64,000 nucleotides of DNA from an uncultured Alphaproteobacteria bacterium (GTDB taxonomy: Bacteria; Pseudomonadota; Alphaproteobacteria; SP197). The stretch is from assembly GCA_958295695.1 (NCBI GenBank), contig OY282363.1, forward strand, positions 2,484,225-2,548,224, read 5' to 3'. The translations under genes were made by a program, and so were the position numbers. A model generated the notes under the pieces. That model was not told the DNA's origin. It made no database searches and worked only from the letters and a program-made list of their open reading frames with translations. Positions 24,020 through 31,285 of this stretch are shown here, piece by piece (positions within the stretch are counted from its first letter, which is position 1; each line of letters begins with the position of its first letter).

Positions 24020-25488
24020 GGTCCGCCTCCCAGATTCGCGAGGACGCGGCGCGCCTCGGCGGCGTCGTCGAACGGCAGCGTCGTATCGCCGACGACCTGG
24101 CCGCGTTCGTGGCCCTTGCCCGCGATCACCAGGACATCGCCCCGCGCAAGCGACGCGGCGGCGCTTTCGATGGCGCCGCGCCTGTCCGCGACCTCCCGCG
24201 CGTCGGGCGCTCCGGCGCGAATCTCACGCCGGATGGCCGCCGGATCCTCGGTGCGCGGGTTGTCGTCGGTTACGATGACGTCGTCGGCGAGCCGCCGCGC
24301 GATCGCGCCCATCAGCGGACGCTTGGCGCGGTCGCGGTCGCCGCCGCAGCCGAAGACGACGACGAGGCGCCCCTCGATCTCCGGCCTCAGGGCGGCGAGC
24401 ACGTTCTCGAGGGCGTCGGGCGTATGGGCGTAGTCGACGTAGACGCGCGCGCCCCCGGGATGGCCGGGGACCGCCTCGAGACGTCCGCGCACGCCGGTCA
24501 GCGTCCCGGCGTGGGCGAGAACCTCGGCGGCCGGACATTGCTCCACGGCGGCGATCATCGCCGCGGCGCACAGGACATTCATGGCCTGGAAGCGGCCGGC
24601 GAGAGACAGTTCGATGTCGATGTCCCGGCCGTCCGCCGCCACGGAGAGGCGTTGACGGCCGTCTCCGGAGCTCCGCCGCGCCGTCAGGCGGAGACCGGAG
24701 CCCGATGCGCCGTACGACACGACGGCGAGCCCCCGGTCGCGGCCGCGCGCGGCGAGAGCCGCGAATTCCGGGACGTCGGCGTTCAGGACGGCCGCGCCGC
24801 CGGGCGGCGCGAGATCGAACAGGCGCGCCTTCGCCTCGAGATAGGCTTCGACCGTGGGATGGTAGTCGAGGTGGTCCCGGGTCAGGTTCGTGAACCCGGC
24901 GGCGCGGAAGGCGACGCCATCGAGACGGCGCTGGTCGAGGCCGTGGCTGGACGCCTCGATCGCGACACGGTCGATCCCCCGGTCGGACAGCTCCCGCAGG
25001 CGGGCATGGAGCGTGACGGGATCGGGGGTGGTGTGCGCCAGGGCTTCGCCGTCCTCGGGCCCGACCACGCCGAGCGTTCCCATGGCCGCGCCATCGTGGC
25101 CCAGCGCGCGCCAGAACTGGCGGCAGAACTCGACGGTCGAGCTCTTGCCGTTCGTGCCCGTGACCCCGACGCAGACGCGCGGCCTCCGCTCGAAATAACG
25201 CGCGCACATCAGGGAGAAGCTGCGCCGCGGCTGCCGGGCGCCCACCACGGCGAGACCCGCGGCGTCGAGGCTGGAAAGGCCGTCCTCGCCCGTGAGCACG
25301 GCGACGCTGCCGCGGGCGGCGGCATCGGCGATGAAGCGCCGGCCGTCCGTTCGCGATCCCGGCAGCGCGGCGAACAGGAACCCCCGACCGCAACGCCGGG
25401 AATCGGCGGCAAGCCCGCGAATCTCGACCGCGCCCGACCCGCTCGCGAGGCGCGCGTCGCCGGCGTCAACGAGCGCTGAAAGCTGCAA
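24016..25488 (-). CDS. murE: UDP-MurNAc-L-Ala-D-Glu--meso-diaminopimelate ligase MurE
   Basis: Adds meso-DAP at the third stem-peptide position. ATP loop VGVTGTNGKSSTVEF, HTTPDPVTLHARL, EASSHGLDQRRLDGV and YAHTPDALENVL are standard; the specificity motif is TDDNPRTEDP, and DNPR marks the DAP-adding enzyme rather than the Lys-adding one. I propose a TTG start at 25488 because GGAGG lies 6 nt upstream and the next residues QLSALVDAG match the family N-terminus; the first ATG of the frame (25563) would overlap ftsI by 98 nt. 490 residues from TTG. Confidence 0.95.
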   Translation of the reverse strand: MQLSALVDAGDARLASGSGAVEIRGLAADSRRCGRGFLFAALPGSRTDGRRFIADAAARGSVAVLTGEDGLSSLDAAGLAVVGARQPRRSFSLMCARYFERRPRVCVGVTGTNGKSSTVEFCRQFWRALGHDGAAMGTLGVVGPEDGEALAHTTPDPVTLHARLRELSDRGIDRVAIEASSHGLDQRRLDGVAFRAAGFTNLTRDHLDYHPTVEAYLEAKARLFDLAPPGGAAVLNADVPEFAALAARGRDRGLAVVSYGASGSGLRLTARRSSGDGRQRLSVAADGRDIDIELSLAGRFQAMNVLCAAAMIAAVEQCPAAEVLAHAGTLTGVRGRLEAVPGHPGGARVYVDYAHTPDALENVLAALRPEIEGRLVVVFGCGGDRDRAKRPLMGAIARRLADDVIVTDDNPRTEDPAAIRREIRAGAPDAREVADRRGAIESAAASLARGDVLVIAGKGHERGQVVGDTTLPFDDAAEARRVLANLGGGP

Positions 25489-27247
25489 GGATGGCCTCCA
25501 GTCTTTCGTCCGCGTCGCCCCTGGCCGCGGGAAGGTTGGCGAGCACGCCGCCGCGCGGCGCAAGGCCGGCCAGCGGCCCGATGCGCGAGATGATCCGGCC
25601 CACGGTCGGCGCGGCCGTCCAGCCGCCGGTGGCGTAGCCGAAGCTTTCCTCGATGCCTTGCGGCTCGTCGATCGAGACCAGGATCACGTAGCGCGGATCG
25701 TCGATCGGAAAGGCGGCGACGAAGGACGACAGCAACCGGTCCTCGGCGTAGCCGCCCGCGGGATCGAGCTTCTCGGCGGTGCCCGTCTTGCCGCCGATCT
25801 GGTACTCCGCGACCCGCGCCTTGCGGCCGCTGCCGTATTCCACCACCAGATGGGTCAGCAGCCGCAGCGTGGCGGACGTCTCTTCGGAGATGACCCGCGT
25901 TCCCGGCGGAGGCCGCTCGGAGCGCCAACGCAGGACGGTCGGCCGGTGGAGCATGCCGCCGTTGACCATCGCGGCGAAGGCGGACGCCGTCTGGATCGGC
26001 GTCACGGCGAGGCCGTGGCCGAAGCCGATGGTCATCGTGTTGATCTCGCGCCAGGTCGACGGATAGATCGGCTGGCCGACCTCGGGCAGTTCGACGCCGG
26101 ACGGCGTCATCAGGCCGACCCGGCGCAGGAACTCCTGCTGCCGCGCCGCGCCGACATCGAGCGCCATGAGCGCGGCGCCGATGTTGGACGAGTAAACGAG
26201 GATTTCCGGCAACGAGAGCCAGCGGTTCTTCGGCTTGTAGTCGCGGATCGTGTACCGCGCCACCCGCAGCGGCGCGGACGCGTCGTATCCGCTCGCGAGA
26301 TCGACGAGGCCCGCGTCGAGCGCCATGCCCGCGGTGAAGACCTTGAAGACCGAGCCCAGCTCGTAGACGCCCAGGGTCGCCCGGTTGAAGCGGGCGTCGA
26401 CGTCGGCCTCTCCGGCGCGGTTGGGATCGAAATCGGGCAGCGAGACCATGGCCATGATCTCGCCGGTCCGGGCGTCGAGAACGATTCCGGTGCCGCCCAG
26501 CGCCTTGAAGGTCTCGATCGTGGCCGCGAGCTCCTCGCGCACGACCTGCTGGAAGCGCACATCGAGCGACAGGGCCAGCGGCGCGCCGTCCTCGGCGGCC
26601 CGGGCCTGGAGATCGGCCTCCAGCGCCCTTTCGGCGCCGGCCAGCCCCCGCCGGTCGATGTCGGTGAATCCGACGAGATGGGAAGTCAGCGCGCCTTGCG
26701 GATAGACCCTGCGCCCCTCGCGCCGGAAGGCGACGCCCGGCAGTCCCAGCGCATGGATCTCGGCCTGCTGGCCGGGGGTCAGACCGCGCTTGATCCAGAC
26801 GAAACCCCGGTCGCCGGCGAGGTCCCGTTCCAGCCCGGCGAGGTCGACCCCGGGCAGGACCGCCGCGAGAGCGCGCGCCGTCTCGGCCGCGTCGAGCACG
26901 CGGCGGGGTTCCGCGTAGAGCGACGCGGCGGGCAGGGTCGTGGCCAGCAGCACGCCGTTGCGGTCGACCACGTCGGCCCTGCCGGCCGGCAGGGCCATGC
27001 CGCTGTCGGACAACACGGCGCCGGGCGCGTCCGGCGCCGTCATGACCTCGACGAGGCGCCCGCCGACGATCGCGAAGGCGGCCACGAAACACGCCGCCAG
27101 GACCACCATGCGCGCCCGGCAGAGATCGGCCGCCTGCTTGACCGCCCCTTCCAGGCGCAGGGTCGCCGGACGCTCCCGCGAACCGGCGCGCCGGTCCGTC
27201 GCTGGCGCGGTATCCACGATGTCGCTCATGGCCGCGGCGTCGCTCAT
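25466..27247 (-). CDS. ftsI: septal peptidoglycan transpeptidase FtsI (PBP3)
   Basis: Monofunctional class B penicillin-binding protein partnering FtsW. One membrane segment at about residues 46-64 (ARMVVLAACFVAAFAIV), the dimerisation domain, then the transpeptidase: active Ser299 in ELGSVFK, SSN at 353-355 and KTGT at 487-490. 593 residues. The ATG at 27247 overlaps the ftsL stop by 4 nt; a second in-frame Met lies 6 residues on. The 3' end overlaps murE by 23 nt if murE uses the TTG start. Confidence 0.96.
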   Translation of the reverse strand: MSDAAAMSDIVDTAPATDRRAGSRERPATLRLEGAVKQAADLCRARMVVLAACFVAAFAIVGGRLVEVMTAPDAPGAVLSDSGMALPAGRADVVDRNGVLLATTLPAASLYAEPRRVLDAAETARALAAVLPGVDLAGLERDLAGDRGFVWIKRGLTPGQQAEIHALGLPGVAFRREGRRVYPQGALTSHLVGFTDIDRRGLAGAERALEADLQARAAEDGAPLALSLDVRFQQVVREELAATIETFKALGGTGIVLDARTGEIMAMVSLPDFDPNRAGEADVDARFNRATLGVYELGSVFKVFTAGMALDAGLVDLASGYDASAPLRVARYTIRDYKPKNRWLSLPEILVYSSNIGAALMALDVGAARQQEFLRRVGLMTPSGVELPEVGQPIYPSTWREINTMTIGFGHGLAVTPIQTASAFAAMVNGGMLHRPTVLRWRSERPPPGTRVISEETSATLRLLTHLVVEYGSGRKARVAEYQIGGKTGTAEKLDPAGGYAEDRLLSSFVAAFPIDDPRYVILVSIDEPQGIEESFGYATGGWTAAPTVGRIISRIGPLAGLAPRGGVLANLPAARGDADERLEAILAAFSAR

Positions 27248-27606
27248 GGCTGTCCGAGCTCCAGCGCGACCAGCGCGCTCCCGTCCGGCAGGGCCGCGAC
27301 ATCGCTCTCCGGCTCGGACCGGAGCGGGATATCGGCGATATGGCCCAACTGGCCGGCGGTCACCGGTTCGAGATCGAGGTGGCGTTCGGCGAGTTCGGAG
27401 AGGCGGCCGAGACGGCTGAGGTAGCTCCATTCCGCGCGCAGCACGCGGGCGGTCTCGCGGCTTCCGGCGTTCTCGGCCTCGAGCGCCGCCAGACTCTCCC
27501 TCAGGTCGCGGACCTCGTACTTCAGCGTGAAGACGACCGCGGCCGAGACCAGGGCCAGCGCCATCCAGATCATCCCCGCCCGCGCCCTCACGCCGCGGCC
27601 CTCCAT
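27244..27606 (-). CDS. ftsL: cell division protein FtsL
   Basis: Small bitopic protein of the FtsQLB divisome complex. 120 residues: a short basic N-terminus, one membrane helix at about 12-29 (MIWMALALVSAAVVFTL) and a periplasmic coiled coil with Leu/Ala heptads (RDLRESLAALEAEN, LRAEWSYLSRLGRLSELAERH). Sequence is weakly conserved in this family, so the call rests on topology and position between rsmH (19-nt overlap) and ftsI (4-nt overlap). Confidence 0.9.
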   Translation of the reverse strand: MEGRGVRARAGMIWMALALVSAAVVFTLKYEVRDLRESLAALEAENAGSRETARVLRAEWSYLSRLGRLSELAERHLDLEPVTAGQLGHIADIPLRSEPESDVAALPDGSALVALELGQP

Positions 27607-28553
27607 GCCGGCGCGGCGGTGCGCACGGCCGCGCGAAGGCGGGCGGAGCGGGCGCGCGGGTTGGCCGATGTTTCGTCGCCGCTCGGCCGCGCCGCCTTGC
27701 GGGACAGGAGGCGGAAGGTCGGCGCGGGGGCCTCATCGACCGGAGGCATGTGCCGGCCGGGCCTCGCCCCGGCGCCGCTTCGTTCGGTCAGGAAGCGCTT
27801 CACGATCCGGTCTTCGAGCGAATGGAAGGCGACCGCCACAAGGCGTCCGCCCTCGCGCAGCACGGTCTCGGCCGCGGCGAGCCCCCGCTCGAGCTCGCCC
27901 AGTTCGTCGTTCACCCACAGGCGAAGGGCCTGGAAGGTCCGGGTCGCCGGATCGACGCCGCCGGGCGACCGGCGGACGACGCCGCGCACGATCTCGGCAA
28001 GCTCGAAGGTCCTCGAGACCGGCGACCGGCGCCGCGCCGCGACGATGGCGCGGGCCACGGCCCGGGCCCGGCGTTCCTCCCCCAGCCGGCCGATCAGCTC
28101 CGCGAGCGCGTCCTCGTCGAGCCGGTTGACCGCATCGGCGGCGCTCTCGCCCCGCGCGCCCATGCGCATGTCGAGCGGACCGTCATGGCGGAACGAGAAG
28201 CCGCGGGCGGGTTCGTCGATCTGGAAGGACGAGACGCCGAGGTCGAACACGACGCCGTCCACCGGACCGGCGACATGGCGGTCGACGATCTCGCCCAGTC
28301 CGGAGAACCGGCCCTCGACCACCGACAGACGCTTGCCGTAGCGCGCCGAAAGCCCGCGGCCGCGCGCCACGGCGTCGGGGTCGCGGTCGAGCGCCAGGAC
28401 GCGACAGTCGGCGGCGTCGAGCAGGCCCGCGCTGTAGCCGCCGCCGCCGAACGTCGCGTCGACCAGGGTCTGGCCGGCCCGGGGGGCCAGGGCGGCGAGC
28501 GCCCGGTCGAGCAGCACGGGCGCATGTCCGCTTTCGGGGAGACGCGCCGTCAT
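27588..28553 (-). CDS. rsmH: 16S rRNA m4C1402 methyltransferase RsmH (MraW)
   Basis: SAM-dependent methyltransferase modifying C1402 in the ribosomal P site. Motifs: HAPVLLDRALAAL, the SAM loop LVDATFGGGGYSAGLL, VFDLGVSSFQIDEPARGFSF and the C-terminal VAFHSLEDRIVKRF. 321 residues, normal. ATG 28553 overlaps the mraZ stop by 4 nt. A longer in-frame extension to 29075 runs through mraZ and is spurious. Confidence 0.97.
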   Translation of the reverse strand: MTARLPESGHAPVLLDRALAALAPRAGQTLVDATFGGGGYSAGLLDAADCRVLALDRDPDAVARGRGLSARYGKRLSVVEGRFSGLGEIVDRHVAGPVDGVVFDLGVSSFQIDEPARGFSFRHDGPLDMRMGARGESAADAVNRLDEDALAELIGRLGEERRARAVARAIVAARRRSPVSRTFELAEIVRGVVRRSPGGVDPATRTFQALRLWVNDELGELERGLAAAETVLREGGRLVAVAFHSLEDRIVKRFLTERSGAGARPGRHMPPVDEAPAPTFRLLSRKAARPSGDETSANPRARSARLRAAVRTAAPAWRAAA

Positions 28554-29020
28554 GCCGCCCCCTCGCGGCGGTCCGAGAGCCGCAGGCGGATGTCGCCCCG
28601 GTTCTGGACGGCGCGCTGGATGGCCTCTTCCTGCCGCGCCAGGCCGGCCTCGGGCTCCCACATCTGGAAGTAGACGCCGCGCCCGATGAAGCAGACGCGG
28701 TCGGCGATGCCGGCGAAGGCGCGGAATCGATCGGGGACCACGACCCGGCCTTCCGCGTCGAAACCCAGATGCTGGGACGCGCCGAAGATCGCGTTGGTGA
28801 ACTCCTCGTGCTCCTCGGCGAACGGGTTGTCGATGCTGGCCGCGAGCCGGTCGATGGTGTCGGGCGCGAAGGCGTCGAGCGCCCTGGCGCCGGAGATCGA
28901 GCGCATCGCATAGGCGCCGCCCGTCGCCGCCCCGCCGAACGATGCGCGGAACGGGGCCGGAACGGACACCCGGCCCTTCCGGTCGATCCTGTTGATGTAT
29001 GTACCGACGAACACCGGCAC
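28550..29020 (-). CDS. mraZ: transcriptional regulator MraZ
   Basis: AbrB-like DNA-binding protein that represses its own dcw operon. Two swapped-hairpin halves are visible, each with a conserved core: FVGTYINRIDRKGRVSVPAPFR and, about 70 residues on, FDAEGRVVVPDRFRAFAGI. 156 residues. It is the first gene of the 25-kb minus-strand cluster and has TGGGA boxes about 80-110 nt upstream, matching the known MraZ recognition pattern. Confidence 0.96.
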   Translation of the reverse strand: MPVFVGTYINRIDRKGRVSVPAPFRASFGGAATGGAYAMRSISGARALDAFAPDTIDRLAASIDNPFAEEHEEFTNAIFGASQHLGFDAEGRVVVPDRFRAFAGIADRVCFIGRGVYFQMWEPEAGLARQEEAIQRAVQNRGDIRLRLSDRREGAA

Positions 29021-29095
29021 GACGTCGCCTCATCTCCCCCGTTCGCGTCCCGTGGCGATGACGGCCCGGCGTCACGGTCGGGACCGTCTCTTCAT

Positions 29096-29130
29096 TGGGA
29101 CGACATGGGATAACATGGGATTACATGGTC
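29096..29130. promoter_or_regulatory. MraZ operator boxes (TGGGA x3 + TGGTC)
   Basis: Four pentamers at exact 10-nt spacing upstream of mraZ: TGGGA 29096-29100, TGGGA 29106-29110, TGGGA 29116-29120 and a diverged TGGTC 29126-29130, with 5-nt AT-rich spacers. This is the TGGGN-N5 direct-repeat pattern bound by MraZ. The repeats read on the plus strand, opposite to mraZ transcription. Confidence 0.85.
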
Positions 29131-29138
29131 CACAACAA
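29110..29138 (-). promoter_or_regulatory. candidate promoter of the mraZ-dcw operon
   Basis: On the minus strand TTGTTG (complement of 29133-29138) and TGTTAT (complement of 29110-29115) are separated by 17 nt, about 90 nt before the mraZ ATG. The -10 overlaps the second MraZ box, a layout that fits repression. The upstream flank (29139-29300) is the most AT-rich intergenic stretch in this part of the window. The match to consensus is moderate. Confidence 0.45.
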
Positions 29139-29339
29139 CTTTTTTTGTCTAACTGTTTGGGATGACTTGGAAAACCCGGCCCAAGTTCGGGTATTCGATA
29201 AGAATCGAGCACAAACGACACAACATCTTCGGTTGGGAGCCGCCTCGACTACCAGATGAAGACGTTTTATTCGATCTTGTTTTGTTCTATTCTTGAAAAT
29301 GTCACCGGCCCGTCCCGCGACCGGATTCCGGGTTCGAGC

Positions 29340-29730
29340 GGGGATCGGGCGGCCTGTAAGCCGGGTTCTGTGACCGGCCGCGCGGGCCGGACGATGGCCA
29401 TTCGTCTGGGACGCCCGTCGCCGGACGCCTCGCGCGATCAACCCGGGCGGCTGGGCCGGGAACGGGCCCTGCCGGGGCGCGCCGCCCCTATTCGATCTTG
29501 CTCCCGGTGGGGTTTGCCCTGCCGCGTCCGTCGCCGGCCGCGCGGTGCGCTCTTGCCGCACCCTTTCACCCTTGCCTCCGGGCGGGCCCGAAGGCGGTTT
29601 GCTTTCTGTGGCACTTTCCCTGGGGTCGCCCCCGCCGGGCGTTACCCGGCACCGTGTTCCCGTGGAGCCCGGACTTTCCTCCCGCCGGCGCTACCGCGCC
29701 GGCGCGCGGCCATCCGGCCGCCCGATCCCC
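29340..29730 (-). ncRNA. rnpB: RNase P RNA, type A
   Basis: Catalytic RNA for tRNA 5' maturation. The minus strand carries the universal 5' box GAGGAAAGTCCGGGCTCC (around 29669-29687) and the 3' box ACAGAACCCGGCTTACAGGCC (around 29351-29372), plus the internal AGGGAAAGTGCCACAGAAA. The P1 helix is a 15-bp perfect pairing of 29716-29730 with 29340-29354, which defines the ends and a length of about 391 nt. rnpB next to mraZ is usual in alphaproteobacteria. Its first ~40 nt overlap the 3' end of the amidase gene. Confidence 0.95.
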
Positions 29731-30500
29731 GGCGCTAGGTAGTCCTTCCCCCGGCGGGGGTCAACGCATTGCGCCAGCACGCCCGCCAAGCGCGCGCGCG
29801 TGGCGCGGTCGGCCGCGCCGTCGATCCGGGCGGGCCTGAAGTGGCGCTGGAACGCCTCGACGGCCGCCCGGGTGGCCGGCCCGAAACGGCCGTCGGCGGC
29901 GACGCCGTAGCCGAAGGCGGCCAGCGCCGCCTGGAGCCGTTCGACATCCCCGCCCTCGTCGCCGGGGCGGCAGTCGCCGCCGGACGGGTCCGCGTCCCGG
30001 AGAGCCAGGCCCACGCCATGGGCGGCCAGCCGGCTCCAGTCGAACCGCTCGCCGGGGTCCCGCTTGCGCCCCGGCGCCACGTCGGAATGGCCCAGCACGT
30101 GGCGCGCGGGGATCGGATGGCGCGCCAGGATGTCGCGGCACAGGGCGAGCGCCGCCTCCATCTGCGCCTTCGGAAACGGCGGACAGCCCCCCGCGTGGCC
30201 CGGGTTCGCGAGCTCGATCCCGATCGAGACGCTGTTGATGTCGCGGCGTCCGCGCCAGCTCGCCGCGCCGGCGTGCCACGCGCGCCGGTCCTCGGGGACC
30301 AGCCGCCAGACGCCGCCCGCCTCGTCCACGAGGTAATGGGCGCCGACGGCGGCGGCGGGGTCGCACAGCCGGTCGAGCGCCGCCGCGGCGGTCGGCATCC
30401 CGGTGTAGTGCAGGACGAGCATGTCGACCGCGCCGTTCCCCCGCCGCTCGCCGTGGTTGGGCGAGGGCCGCTCGGCGATCCGCGGGCCGTGTCCGGTCAT
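29691..30500 (-). CDS. N-acetylmuramoyl-L-alanine amidase, AmpD/AmiD-like with peptidoglycan-binding domain
   Basis: Zinc amidase that cleaves the MurNAc-L-Ala bond, probably in muropeptide recycling. Amidase_2 motifs: LVLHYTGM (zinc His), SWRGRRDINSVSIGIEL, and VLGHSDVAPGRKRDPGERF (second His and Asp). A peptidoglycan_binding_1 domain follows (VERLQAALAAFGYGVAADGRFGPATRAAVEAF, about residues 180-225). No clear signal peptide, so a cytoplasmic AmpD role is more likely than periplasmic. The last ~18 residues (KDYLAPGIGRPDGRAPAR) are encoded by the rnpB promoter and 5' end, so that part of the protein is constrained by the RNA gene. Confidence 0.9.
   Translation of the reverse strand: MTGHGPRIAERPSPNHGERRGNGAVDMLVLHYTGMPTAAAALDRLCDPAAAVGAHYLVDEAGGVWRLVPEDRRAWHAGAASWRGRRDINSVSIGIELANPGHAGGCPPFPKAQMEAALALCRDILARHPIPARHVLGHSDVAPGRKRDPGERFDWSRLAAHGVGLALRDADPSGGDCRPGDEGGDVERLQAALAAFGYGVAADGRFGPATRAAVEAFQRHFRPARIDGAADRATRARLAGVLAQCVDPRRGKDYLAPGIGRPDGRAPAR
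29736..29764 (-). promoter_or_regulatory. rnpB promoter
   Basis: Minus-strand TTGACC (complement of 29759-29764) and TACCTA (complement of 29736-29741) are separated by exactly 17 nt. The -10 ends 5 nt before the base of the P1 helix, so initiation would fall at the RNA 5' end defined by pairing. The promoter lies wholly within the last codons of the amidase gene. Confidence 0.75.
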
Positions 30501-30530
30501 GGAGACTCGGTCAACCGCGGCGCTCCTCCG

Positions 30531-31094
30531 TCAGAAGCGGGCGTCGTTGAGCCGCCAGTAGGCGTCCGTCCCGACCAGCGCCTCGTTGTCGACCGCACGA
30601 TCGAAGGGGAGCTTGCCGTCTCCGTCCCGCGCCTTCGGGTCCGCACCGGCGTCGAGAAGCGCCGCGACGACCGACGGGTTCTCGTTCCACGCCGCCGCCG
30701 CGTGAAGCGGGGTCCAGCCGTTCTCGTCCCGCGCCTTCGGGTCCGCACCGGCGTCGAGAAGCGCCGCGACGACCGCAGGGTTCCCGTTCCACGCCGCCGC
30801 CGCGTGAAGCGGGGTCCAGCCGTTCTCGTCCCGCGCACCGAGCTCCGCTCTCGCATCCAGACAAATCGTCACGCCGTCGGCGACCTCTATTCTCATATCG
30901 CACAACCAAGATGTTGCTCCCGCATTCAGACAGGACGTCACGTCGGCGACCGTCGCGGCCTCGAAGAACTCCCGCGTGTTCCAGTCCGCGCAGTCCGCGG
31001 CGGGCGCGGGAGCGAGCGGCAGCGCGAGAGCCAGCGCCAAGGCCGCCGCTCCATGGCTCCCGCGGCGCGGCGCGGCTCTCTCTCCCCTCGGCAT
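30531..31094 (-). CDS. small secreted ankyrin-repeat protein
   Basis: 187 residues with an N-terminal signal peptide (HGAAALALALALPLAPAPAA, cleavage before DC). The mature N-terminus has the motif CADWNTREFFEAATVADVTSCL, shared with the two large ankyrin proteins at 48755 and 51237, followed by two ankyrin units, each with NGWTPLHAAAAWN and VVAALLDAGADPKARD, and a short tail. The repeats probably bind another protein in the periplasm or outside the cell; the partner is unknown. ATG 31094 has an excellent ribosome site (GGGAGGA). The gene diverges from the EF-G-like gene and lies 30 nt from the amidase start region. Confidence 0.85.
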   Translation of the reverse strand: MPRGERAAPRRGSHGAAALALALALPLAPAPAADCADWNTREFFEAATVADVTSCLNAGATSWLCDMRIEVADGVTICLDARAELGARDENGWTPLHAAAAWNGNPAVVAALLDAGADPKARDENGWTPLHAAAAWNENPSVVAALLDAGADPKARDGDGKLPFDRAVDNEALVGTDAYWRLNDARF

Positions 31095-31285
31095 CGCGAC
31101 TCCTCCCTGCGCCGCGCAGTCCGCCACCCGATCCGGGGCGTGTCAAGGCGGACGCGAGACCGCGCAAGGCCGTTTGGCGGTTCCATGCGGGCGCGATCCG
31201 CTCTACCGTCACGGAAAGCAAGACGCGCCCGTCCGCGGGGATCGGTCCGCGGGCGGAGACGGAGTCGGCCAACGCGGGAGGAGCC

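Noticed and set aside
30911-31285. N-terminal extension of the EF-G-like protein
   Set aside because: Antisense to the ankyrin gene; the G1 loop begins 10 residues after ATG 31286, which has a strong ribosome site.
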